DNA of 64,000 nucleotides from Typhlomys cinereus (lineage: Eukaryota > Chordata > Mammalia > Rodentia > Platacanthomyidae). The notes under the pieces are model-generated. The model was not told where the DNA came from. It saw only the letters and a program-made list of their open reading frames with translations, and did not search any database. Below are positions 1-15,981 of the stretch, piece after piece. Position 1 is the first letter of the stretch. Each line of letters starts with the position of its first letter. Made by a program: the position numbers and the translations under genes. The stretch lies in NCBI GenBank assembly GCA_023101885.1, contig JALPQD010000357.1, positions 1,959,038 to 2,023,037 of the forward strand, read 5' to 3'.

Positions 1-581
1 TCCCCCCACCCTGAAAACAATCAGCCCTAGGAGCAGGACTAAGCCCACCCCTAAGCACCCCTGCACTCCTCCCAAAGGGGTACAGCACCCTATCCATCCC
101 ATCCCCGTATGTACACCCCTGTCCCAAGTTGGGGACAGGTGGGGGTAGGAGGGGCAAAGTGGTACAACCCCCTTCCCCTTCATAGCTCCAAAGACTCACC
201 AGGAGGACCCTAGGCCAAGGGAAGACTCGCCAGACAGAAAGGTTATGCGACATACATACACACGACACGCACGCACATGCGCACACACAAACACATATAT
301 GCACAAACACACCCACATCTTGAAACTTCTGCCTTGTAAAGGTTTGGCTGTTGGGGTCCCACGTGTCCGAGATTCACAGAGGAGGGCAGCCCTCCCTCCT
401 GAGGCTGGTGCCCTGGTGAGCCACACCAAGTGGCAGTGCCCGTGCTGAACAGGTTCTCGTGGCCCGGAGGGCCTGTCCCAGGCAGAGCAAGTGCCCATGC
501 CGTGTCCCTGAGGTAGCTGGTGCCTGTGCAAAAGTAGGGGTACACCTCCCATGCACCCCCGCCGGTGTGGTGGGGCTCCTC
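1..581 (-). other. SEMA4C: SEMA4C 3' UTR, truncated by window edge
   Basis: Sequence downstream of the SEMA4C stop. A degenerate CA-rich tract lies at about 250-315. I see no AATAAA or ATTAAA on the minus strand here, so the poly(A) site is probably outside the window. Confidence 0.7.
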
Positions 582-7238
<6,657 letters not shown>

Positions 7239-9178
7239 GGCACACGCCCCGGCTCTAAGCTCCAGGCCAGCCGCCCTGCTGGGGGAAAAGAAACGGTCAG
7301 CGTCACAGCCCGGCGGCCCACACAGGAGAAACCAGCAGAGGACACATCTGAACGCGACGACTCGGCAGCCCCGCGATCTCCCCTTGCCGCCTTTTTGGAG
7401 GGGAACCCAGCTACTACACGGGGGCTGAAGAGGAGGAGCTGAGTCAGCAGTAGCCCAGGCTGTCATCAAAGGCCCCTTCGAGCTTCCAGGCCATTCCCAC
7501 TTCCTCTCAACAGGAAGTTGCAGAAAAAAAATAAAAAAGGGAACCCCCCCCACCCCTTCCACCTTCAGGTCTAAATGGTCTGCGATCTTAACGATAATCT
7601 CAAGAAAGCAGAAACTGCTATCAATGGGAGTCAGGGCAGTCCCAAGACCTAATTCGGGGAGACGAACCCCTAGGGACAGGAGGGCAGGAGGTTTGCAAAA
7701 TCCCCCTCCCCCCAAAAGGGGGGCTAGGTGCAGCAGGCTGCAAGCAGAGTTTCTGGCCCCAGCCTGTCCCCTCCCCCAGCGCAGACAATAGCCGGGCAGA
7801 GCCCAAACCCCGTGGTCCCACACCCGCAGGCCTGGAGTGTGAGCGGGGCCGGGAGACGAAGGGGCCCAGCTTCCCAAGGCCCCTTTGTTGCGCAAGAGGG
7901 AGGCAGGAAGTGGGTGGGATGGGCGTGCAAAAGCCCAGGGCCCTGTCCTCTCGCGCACAACCTTCCAGGAGACGCTGACCCGCTGGCCGAGAGGCGGCAG
8001 GACCACTCTGTTCTGCTCGGGGCTAATCGAGCACCTTTCCCGCGGCGCTGGCAGCCTGGGCGAGCGGGGCAGTGAAACGCGCCGGGGAGACTGGGGGTGG
8101 GGGTCGGCCGGACCCTAGGGAATGCACGCGCTCGCCCCGCTTCCTGGGTTCTACCGAACCTTCTCAACTCGGAGATTGCACCCCAGGGACCCTGGCCTAA
8201 GCAGGCCAATGGGATTGATTTCCACGGCTCCAGACCTCCAGGCCGGGTACCAAGACGCAGAATCTAGGGGCGTCACCCCAAAACAAAGGGTCCCCACCAA
8301 GACCCCCCAACCCAGTCCCCTAACCATAAGCTCTCCCCTCCCCCAGCTCGGGGGATTTGAATGCAAACAAAGCGGCGGCGCTGGGAGCGTGGCGAAGCCC
8401 GGTCAGCGCACGCCCCCTACCGGCTCAGAACCCCCAGCCCGGGAAGGGCGGGGGTCTGGGGCTGCCTTCACCCGGGGCAGTCCCCCTAACACACCCTCAG
8501 CCTCCCTCGGCCAATTTCCCCAGGCTTGGGTGAGACCCGGTACTCCGGAGAATCCACCTCGCAATGCAGCCGCAGCTGCTCCCAAGGATGGACACGCGGG
8601 CGGTCAGAGGGATGGAAAGGCGGGGGTCCAGGCTTCGCGCCCCTGCACCCTCGCCCACCCGGAGCACCTGGACTGGGATCGCGGCGCTCCGGCGCGGGAC
8701 AGGGACACCAGGCTAAGGCGGGAGTGGGGGGCTGGATCTCCGTGCCAACCCGCTTCCCCAGCAGAACGGGCGGGCAGGGGGCCGCGGTAGGGAAATCTGA
8801 TCCCACAATATCGGCTTCGGTCCAAACCCGCCCCAAACTTTCCGTCGGGGGTGGAAGAACCGAAGCAGTTCGCGAACCTGGCGGAGATCCCGGCCGCGCG
8901 CCGGGCAGCACGAGGGTTCCCCCACTGTCCCCCAGTCCCGCTCCCCCCAGGCCGGTCCGCCCCTCCGGCCGCTCGGGCTACAGGCACGGCTTGCCCCGCT
9001 CCCGAGCGCCCGCGAGGCAGTCCGCCGGGGGTGCAGCGGACCAGTCTCCGCCGCCGCCCCTCCCTGCACCCCAGACGATGTCCCTAGCGCGCGCAGCTCC
9101 GGACCGATCAGGGGGACAAAGCGTCAGTTCCCGAGGGTCCCCCGCTGCTCCGGCCGCGCGCGAGCCGGCCTCACTCAC

Positions 9179-9400
9179 CTCTTCCGCGCAGCTCGAATCC
9201 CTGGGCGCCGCCCTCGCGTTGGGCTCCGGCCGCGGTCCGCCCCTGCCCCCCGCGCCTCGCGAGCCCGCCCGCCAGCACGCCTCCGCGGTCCCTCTGCCAC
9301 CGCCCCTCGGTCCCGGCACGGCTCGGCGCCTCTGGGCTCGGGTTCCGTGCTCCGCCGGTGGAGCCGGGCGCCGGTTCTTTCTCGCTTTCTCGACTGCTGC
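9179..9400 (-). other. SEMA4C: SEMA4C non-coding first exon (5' UTR), 5' limit approximate
   Basis: A consensus minus-strand donor, GGAAGAG|GTGAGTGAGG, ends an exon at 9179. It can splice over about 1.9 kb to the acceptor before the start codon. The transcription start is inferred only from the CRE and GC box just upstream, so the 5' limit is a guess. Confidence 0.55.
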
Positions 9401-9424
9401 CACCGCTCTCCGCCCCCAACCCCC

Positions 9425-9432
9425 TGACGTCA
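9425..9432. promoter_or_regulatory. Full palindromic CRE (CREB/ATF site)
   Basis: The sequence is TGACGTCA, the complete 8-bp consensus. It sits in the CpG island about 30 bp from a GC box and just upstream, on the minus strand, of the 5' UTR exon. Confidence 0.75.
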
Positions 9433-9676
9433 GGCGGGGAGGGGGGTGTAGAGCAGTGGCCGGGGGCGGGACGCGAGGGCCCGCCCAGGAGGGGGCTGCG
9501 ACCCGCGGCGACCCGTGGCCCGGCCTGCTCCACGCCGGGGTTTGTGGGGCCCCCTGCCGCTCTCGGTACCTAGCCGCCCCGCGCGCGCTGGGGACTCCAG
9601 GTCTGCGCCACTGTGCCGGGAGGAAGATGGGGCGGAGGAGGGACTCCAAGACATTGCCACAGGGAACCGCACTCAC

Positions 9677-9760
9677 CTGGTCTTTCCGAAATGTTCCCCC
9701 AAGATTTGCAGCGGACCGGGCTCAGGCCGAGGGGCTCCGTCACGCTCCAGTTACGGGAAT
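9677..9760 (-). other. Possible alternative SEMA4C 5' UTR exon
   Basis: A second strong minus-strand donor, GACCAG|GTGAGTGCGG, ends a candidate exon at 9677, about 500 bp upstream of the other first exon and still inside the CpG-rich region. No long coding frame precedes it. The 5' end is unknown. It could be a decoy. Confidence 0.35.
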
Positions 9761-12700
9761 GAACGAACGCCGAAGAGCCACTTTGGGAGGGAAGCATAGG
9801 AAGAAGCTGAAGGTTCTTTCCCGGTCTGACCAGGGTCAGTCTTTTGGCCCCCAATTCTGTCACCTTTCTAGCCTCACCGCCCACTTGCCTTTGCCTTTCG
9901 GGCAAGAAAGAACCACCCCTCTCAGGCAAGAAAGACCTCAAGACTCCAGGCCCCAGGCAGAACCTACCCCCAGGAAATGACTCCTTGGGATGCCACTGGA
10001 TGGCTGATTAACAAGTGGCACCAGCTCTGCTGTGGCAGATGAAAGGGTCTGAGCCTCCCGGAGCCACGCTGAGAGCCACCACCACCTTCTGAATCGCCAA
10101 GCCTCCGCCCACAGCCGCTTCTAGAAGTAACTTGTGGCTCTCGGCCTCCTGGCTAGCAAGTCCTCTTTCCTGCCAGCTGGTCCTCGCCTGAGGCAGGTGG
10201 ACAGAGGAGCCTCAGAGAGGCTGCCCCACGATCATCTGGAGACAGATGTTGCAGAGGGCTGAGGCGAAGTTGGAAGTCGAGGCCGGGAGGCTTCCCGTGG
10301 CAACTTTAAACCAGGGGGGGGCAGTCCTGGAAGGGAGGAACACTTTAGACCCCGTCAGCAGATCTGCAGCATAAATCAGCCGGACAGCAGCTTTTGTTCT
10401 GGGCTAAAACTTGGCATCTGAAAAGTGGAGATCAGAAGCGTGGTGGAGATAACCGAGAAAAGCAGCCCAGTATGGTTTCAGTAACAATTGGGTCTTTGCT
10501 GGGGCACATAAAGGCCCCTTTTCCCTCGCTGGCCAAAGTCACATTTCCCAGCTCCCTTCCACTAGGAAACAAAGCTGTGACTTTGGAGATGCTGGAGATA
10601 GGAGGCCAGCCAGATAACAGTTACCACGGGTGGGCAGCGAGAGCACTCAAGGACCAGGTCTGCTTTCCATCATAGCAGGTAAGCAGCTAAGCAGATGTCC
10701 CAACACCGTCACTACATTCCTTCTATACTTTCAATTTTGCAACCTGTCACCTTTCCTCGTGATACTTTAGAAAGCTGGTATCCACAGCCCACGGTGACGG
10801 GATGTAGAAGATCGGAATGTTCAGCAGGCCAGTTGTTACGATTCCTCCCATTTTATCAGACAGACAAGCAAAATTTGAAAGTGACTCCAATTCACATAAG
10901 CAGCAAGGTGATAATTTTAAATGAGATCTTGGAGTCTGTAGCCCTACTTACTAGGAAGGGTGAGGCAGGAAAATAGCTTGAACCTAAGATTGCTTGTGTT
11001 CAAGCCCAGCCTGGGCAACCTAGTGAGAGTTGATCTCAAAAATAAATAAATCTATAATATAAAACAAGTAAGTTTCCTGAACTCCCAATTTTCCTTCTAA
11101 ACAGTCACCATATATTCACAAGTGCCTCACTTCCTGGTTTTTTCTTTTTCTCACCTGTAAGCCTTGCCCCCAGGTGCGAGGGTTACTAAGCAGAGAGATC
11201 TGAGCTCCCTTGCTCTACCTCCAAAGTGGCCCCAGTGGAAAATTTCAAAAGGCGGTTGGATTTCACTGGCAGACCTCAATGGCAGACATCAGGGTCCCTG
11301 AAGCCAGGGATATAGGTGGAAATAAGAAGCCTTCCATCATGGAGCCAACCATGAGCCCCTTCTCCCAAAGGCTCCTCAAAGCCAGCCTGCACCCCCACCT
11401 ACTTCAGAGTGTTTCCTCCTATAGTCTGTTCATTCCCAGAACTGTCCTCCATGGGGGGCTGGGGGGGTGCGCAAAGGATAAAATTTCCTTGCATGACTAC
11501 TTGCTTGTGATTCACGCTTTTTAATAAAAAGACAGCTGGCAGAAAAGTAAGGGTTCCTGGGTCTTCCATTAAAGAAAAAAAAATACAAAAGAAAGAGTGC
11601 TAATATTCCTGTGCAGTCTCTCTCTAGGGCCTGCTAACATAAGCTAACATACCATCCACTCTTAGGCCTTAACTGAATGGGACAGATCCTTCATCTTTGT
11701 CCCTTTTGCTTTATCTTAAATGGCTGTGGTCAAGGAAGGGAAACAGATGTGCTAAATGTCTCCTAAGGCTCTCTAGGACCCTCCAGTCTCTACAGATGGC
11801 TCAGGTGAATTCCTTGCAAAGTGCTCCAAACGTTCGTCATGGGGCCTGGTACCTTGCTGCTCAGTTGCTCATTTGAAGTAGCTCTCTGGCAAGAGGGACA
11901 CAAGAGTGTCTCCAATGGAGACCACCTAAGGGGTTAGGAGCTGTGGTCTGCAAGACTGGGGTCGGCCACCCTCCAATGAGCTCTCTCAAGCTTAGGGACC
12001 CAGGAGCGGGGACATAGGAAAGGGACTTCCTCTCTCAGCTTCCTCTGAAAGAAGAGTTATCAAATCTGTCCACCTGGGAAGCTTTTCCCTTCCCAGCCCC
12101 TCCCAGCCAGCATCACAGAAAGGAAGTAGGAAAATATCTGTCATCACAGCCCCGGATACTGCCTTTCCAGTGGTTTCTACCAGGATATCCCCTGCCTTTT
12201 CCCAGGGGCTTAGGGTCAAAGACGGAGAGGAATAAATGGTGAGATTGCCAACCTCGCTTCAGAATTCTTGGTCTGGAAGAGGCTGGGATTTCTAACAGAC
12301 CCCAGACAGTTTTAGAATATCTGCTCGGTTCCCAGTCAGTCCCACAGCAGGCCCATTACATGACCCAGGAGATAATGTCCGCCCTTGAGTGACCCGCACA
12401 TCGCACACCTCTGCTCAAGTTACAGCCAGGCCTCTGGAAGGGACCGAGTTTGTCACCAACACCTCCTCTCCCCTGAGTATCTATTTCTCTCTTGGGGATG
12501 AGTGCGTTCGAGGAGCAAAAAGCCAGACCTGGGGAGAAGGACTCCAGATGTCTGCACTGATGGACAGCTGGATCCCTTTCTCAGAGTCAGGTAAGCTTCA
12601 CCAATTGGAAACTCCCCAGTGCGGTCGCTGCTCAGGCCTCCTTATTCCTTCTCTGTCCTTGGCAGTGAGAACAAAGCAGGGAAATTTCAAGGTGATTTCC

Positions 12701-13960
12701 AGGTTTCCAGAGCAAACCCCGTAACTGAAGATTAACTGTCAGGATGTGCACCGTCAAGCAGGGGCACCCCGAGGGAGTATGAAGACGGTTGATTCCCCCT
12801 AGAGACCCTGCTCTCCTATCATGAATGTGAGACTGACCTACTCCTGCTGGGGTACAGGGGTACCCTGGCCATAAGGGGGGGCACGTGGTGTGGTCAGGAA
12901 GGAAAACCAGAATGATCAGTGAAGTCACCGGGCAGCTAAGACGCCCTGGCTCTAGAAAGGTTTCTTCCACTTCTCATTTGGCAAAGGCACCGGGACAGAA
13001 AGGTCGTCCTGTGGTACCCAGCACTATGCTGAGCCCGTGCCCCTGCCCTCTGAATAATAGATGCTCTGGGCTCCTGGCCGCCTGAGGACCCACAGAGAGA
13101 GAGAGCGGTGTCTGCCACAGGCCAGGAAGGCACGTACCAGTTGGTCTAAAGGTTCTTTGTGTGGAAGGGTGTGGCGGGAGGATGAGGGGAGTATGTCTTC
13201 TAGTTAGCCCACCTTACCCTAACCCTAAGACACACAAGCAGATGCGGCGCAGCTGATGGAACTGAGGAGCAGGCACGGGCTAATTTGGCAGGGTAATTCT
13301 CTGCCACTTCCTGGCTCTGTCTTGCACCCACCGTGAACCCGGTCCAGATTCTGAAAGAGTGTGGAAGTGCTGGAGATTAACCACGGACTCTCAGTCAGAG
13401 GAGTGGGGATGTGAGAAAGCAGACAAGCAGGGGGATGGGAAGGAGTCGTGGGAGCAAAAGCGGCCCACTTGCTACTGGGGAGGGGGTTCAGGTGGAGACC
13501 AGATTCCCCACTAGGGATGAGGACCCACGAAACCCATCTAGGGGTAAAACCAGGAAAGCAATAGCAGGATCCCGCAAACTGTGTTTGCGGACCCACCCCC
13601 ATGCCTAAGTCTGGGGAGTTGATTTCAGAGCTTCAACACTAAATTGAGTTAAGCATAATTACAGCCCTGATCCACCATCGCGCTCTGTGGAGCTCCGCAG
13701 CGGGGGCGGGGAATGGTCCCGGACAGCATCCACGCACATGTTCCCATCCCTGTGCCCTGGATCAGTCAACTCTGGCCAGCAGGGCTAAGTGCTCCTGGAG
13801 GGGATTTGCAGAGTCCCCTAGTACAGGAGGGTGGGCCCAGCCACATGACTGTCAGAGGGCAGACCAACAGTTCTAGCTGGAGAAAAGGCTGCAGGCTGGG
13901 CGCTGGTCATGGGCCCTAGGGACAGGGACTGAAGGAAATCACTTAAACCACTGATGCTGG
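9760..13960. other. Intergenic stretch between SEMA4C promoter and FAM178B 3' end
   Basis: No gene was recognised. A B1-like SINE lies at 10927-11050. The remainder is ordinary mixed-composition DNA. Confidence 0.6.
10927..11050 (+). mobile_element. B1-like SINE
   Basis: 7SL-derived features are visible: ctacttactaggaagg, gtgaggcaggaaaatagctt, ttcaagcccagcctgggcaa and an A-rich end with aaataaataaa. Confidence 0.7.
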
Positions 13961-14330
13961 AGTAAGACTTTAATGTGCACAAAGGAACCTCACATTAAAG
14001 ATGAGGAGGGGAGAGACAAGGGGGGGGAGAGGAGAGACAGAGGAGTACAGAGAACAGTGGTCAGTAGGGAGGGCCCAGGAGGCCTCGGGAAGTCAGTTTC
14101 TGAGACAAAGGCTCTAGGGAAGGGGTGCTGAAGGGCGGGACAGGCAGGAAGGCTGCACCCTTGGTGTATAGTAACAGGGGCCTGGCTTCGTCAGGCTGGT
14201 CAGCGGCTGCGTGTCCGTCCTCTGGCCTCCGTCTTTTGTCTCCTGCAGTTCCTTCGCTGCTGGAGGCAAGAGCCCTAGGCCGCGTTGCCCTTACCCTTGT
14301 AGGCGTCTTTCCAGGGCTGAAGTACTGGCC
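13955..14330 (-). CDS. Candidate terminal exon (FAM178B or a readthrough isoform)
   Basis: The acceptor TTTCTCCTTGCCACAG precedes 14330. Continuing the frame of the 14586-14750 exon, the peptide is PVLQPWKDAYKGKGNAA followed by TAG (about 14276-14278). The rest would be 3' UTR to an ATTAAA at 13969-13974. A different frame stays open much longer (to about 14061), so the frame choice depends on the upstream splice. I infer that it belongs to the 3' end of FAM178B from strand and position only. Confidence 0.4.
13969..13974 (-). terminator. Candidate poly(A) signal ATTAAA for FAM178B-side transcript
   Basis: On the minus strand this reads ATTAAA, the commonest variant hexamer. It lies about 300 nt beyond the TAG stop of the candidate terminal exon, a plausible 3' UTR length. 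Confidence 0.4.
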
Positions 14331-14585
14331 CTGTGGCAAGGAGAAAGGCAGCTGTGATGGCCGGACCCCAGCACTGCGCGCTGGACACAGACCCCCGGAC
14401 ACCTGCCGTGTCCAGTCAACATCGCCACAGGCCTGTGTGTCCGGTGCTGTGAGACCAAAGCTAAGCCTGGGCAAGGGCACCGCTGAGCAACAGCCGCCTG
14501 ACCACAGTGCCCAGAGGCCTCTGCCAGGAGAGCCGCCATTCCCACTGCCCCAGGAACGGGAAAGGTGGCGCTTGCACCCGCTCAC

Positions 14586-14750
14586 CCAGGGCCCCATCAT
14601 TTCGCCTCTTCTTGGGGCGAACAGAGGGCTTCCCATCACCAGAGACCAGCAGGATCCAGTCCCGGGGATCAGGAACGAGGTCCGCACTCCGGCTTTCCGG
14701 GGACTCGTGAAATTTGAGCACCAAGCCACAGCTCGTGGCCAATATGTCAG
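14586..14750 (-). CDS. Candidate penultimate 3' exon, basic peptide with NLS-like motif
   Basis: This 165-nt exon has a consensus donor, CCCTGG|GTGAGCGGG, and a weak acceptor, TTGAAG|CTGACA. In the most protein-like frame it encodes ADILATSCGLVLKFHESPES then DWILLVSGDGKPSVRPKKRR. The phase is 1 in and 1 out, so it fits the 14330 exon. The preceding recognised FAM178B exon ends in phase 0, so an extra exon or another donor is needed to join them. The region near 15.6-15.75 kb has an acceptor (GCTGCTCCACAG) and a short open frame that could be it. Confidence 0.4.
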
Positions 14751-14959
14751 CTTCAAGTCAGAGGTTAGAAAGGAGTGTGAGGGAGGTGGCGGGCAGAGCA
14801 AGCTGGGGCGCAGGGAGCCCGGTGGTTCCCACCAAGGGCTGCCCCCTCCCCCGCTCCAGCTCAGCAGGATGCTGCGTGCTAGAGAAATGGAGCCCAGGAA
14901 GGAGGGTAGAAGCTGTTCTCCTAGGGAGCCAGGCTGACTCCCAGCCTGACATTCGCTGG

Positions 14960-15090
14960 AGCGACCTGCATGAGGGGGCAAACTACTGGACTGCTGCGGG
15001 GGCTTCTGATTTAGTGTGCTCCTCTGTGAAATGGGCTTCCAACAGTCCCTGCCTCAGGAAGGCGATACGGGCTTATGGTTCTAAATGTTA
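14960..15090 (+). mobile_element. Possible MIR fragment
   Basis: The phrase gctcctctgtgaaatgggcttccaacagtccctgcctc resembles the MIR 3' half (cctcatctgtaaaatgggg). It is very degraded. Confidence 0.35.
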
Positions 15091-15189
15091 CTGCCTATAG
15101 GATCTCAGGCAGTTCTGAGGCTGGAGAATGCCACTGTGCGAACTGCTGCGGGGACGTAGCGCCGTGGCGGGGCGCGTGGGAGGTCCTAG

Positions 15190-15436
15190 GATCGAGTACA
15201 GGAAAAAAAGAAAAGAAGAAGAAGAAAAAAGGAAGGAGGGAAGGGAGGAAAGGAGAAGTGAAGGAATAAAGGGAGAGAGGGAAGGAGGGAGAGAGGGAAG
15301 GAAGGAAGGAAGGAAGGAAGGAAGGAAGGAAGGAAGGAAGGAAGGAAGGAAGGAAGGAAGGAAGGAACGAAGGAAGGAAGGAAGGAAGGAAGGAAGGAAG
15401 GAAGGAAGGAAGGAAGGAAGGAAGGAAGGAAGGAAA
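15190..15436. repeat. GGAA/GAAG microsatellite, about 245 bp of purine-rich DNA
   Basis: Degenerate A/G-rich DNA from 15190 leads into a nearly pure (GGAA)n run from about 15296 to 15435 with one visible interruption (gaacgaagg). On the transcribed minus strand it is a (TTCC)n polypyrimidine tract just upstream of the candidate 3' exons. Long open frames across it are composition artefacts. Confidence 0.95.
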
Positions 15437-15828
15437 AGCAGAGGAGCCTGTGAATTCTCCTAATGCCAGCCGAGGTCTGCAGCACAGATGGACAGACAGA
15501 AGACAGCTGGTGCCTCCGGTGCCCGTTCCCGGCCCTACTGTGGGCAAACTGGGCACTGACTCCCCAAAGCCGAGTTTCTCCTTGCATTTGTTCAAGAACA
15601 GACCTCCCTGTGTTCCCCTCGGAACCTCCAGCTTGGCTCCGGGGTTAAGAATGATGAAGGTCCCCTGAGGCATCTCCACCCTCCACCACACTGCCCACTC
15701 CACCCCATCCCTGTGGAGCAGCCGCAGTGGGGGTGGACGCGCTGCCGGCTGTGGATGTGCCCAGCCCGGCCCACCCAACTCCTCATTTCCCGTCTCTCCC
15801 AGGTCTGGGGGCATAAGGGACACACCAC

Positions 15829-15981
15829 CTGGGGCTGGCAGTGGGCCGACAGGTCCTGCCAGCGGATGTAGGTCTGGGTGACCAGGTCTTTGAGTTTGGT
15901 CCGGTGCATGGCCTGGGGGCTCTCCCGGATGTGGGTGCTGATGTGGCGGTCCAACTGCATGCAGAGCAGCTGCAGCTCACC
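15829..15981 (-). CDS. FAM178B: FAM178B exon: RTKLKDLV...WQDL segment
   Basis: This 51-codon exon encodes [20 protein letters not shown] through [20 protein letters not shown] and ends HCQPQ. The equivalent of this segment is close to the C-terminus of SLF2. The acceptor is CTCCACAG|GGT and the favoured donor CAG|GTGGTG. If that donor is unused, the frame reads on to a stop at about 15592. Confidence 0.85.

Larger units (their letters stand above)
8000..9680 (-). promoter_or_regulatory. CpG-island promoter of SEMA4C
   Basis: Dense CpG and GC content run from about 8.0 to 9.7 kb over the 5' UTR exon. A perfect palindromic CRE, TGACGTCA, lies at 9425-9432 and a GC box, GGGGGCGGG, at 9462-9470. 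No TATA box is apparent. The layout is typical of a housekeeping-like CpG promoter with cAMP-responsive potential. Confidence 0.75.

Noticed and set aside
8526..9980. A 484-codon plus-strand open frame
   Set aside because: It spans the GC-rich SEMA4C CpG island, where stop codons are rare. It is rich in P/A/R/G with no domain, and runs antisense over the promoter and 5' UTR exon.
13210..13230. Interstitial telomere repeat
   Set aside because: Only about two ccctaa units are present, which is expected by chance.
14061..14981. A 306-codon minus-strand open frame
   Set aside because: It reads through a consensus donor (14586) and a strong acceptor (14330) and so is not a single exon. A different frame across those sites looks more protein-like.
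15095..15823. Serine/proline/phenylalanine repeat protein
   Set aside because: Most of it is the (TTCC)n complement of a GGAA microsatellite. Only its first part, near 15.6-15.75 kb, could be exonic.
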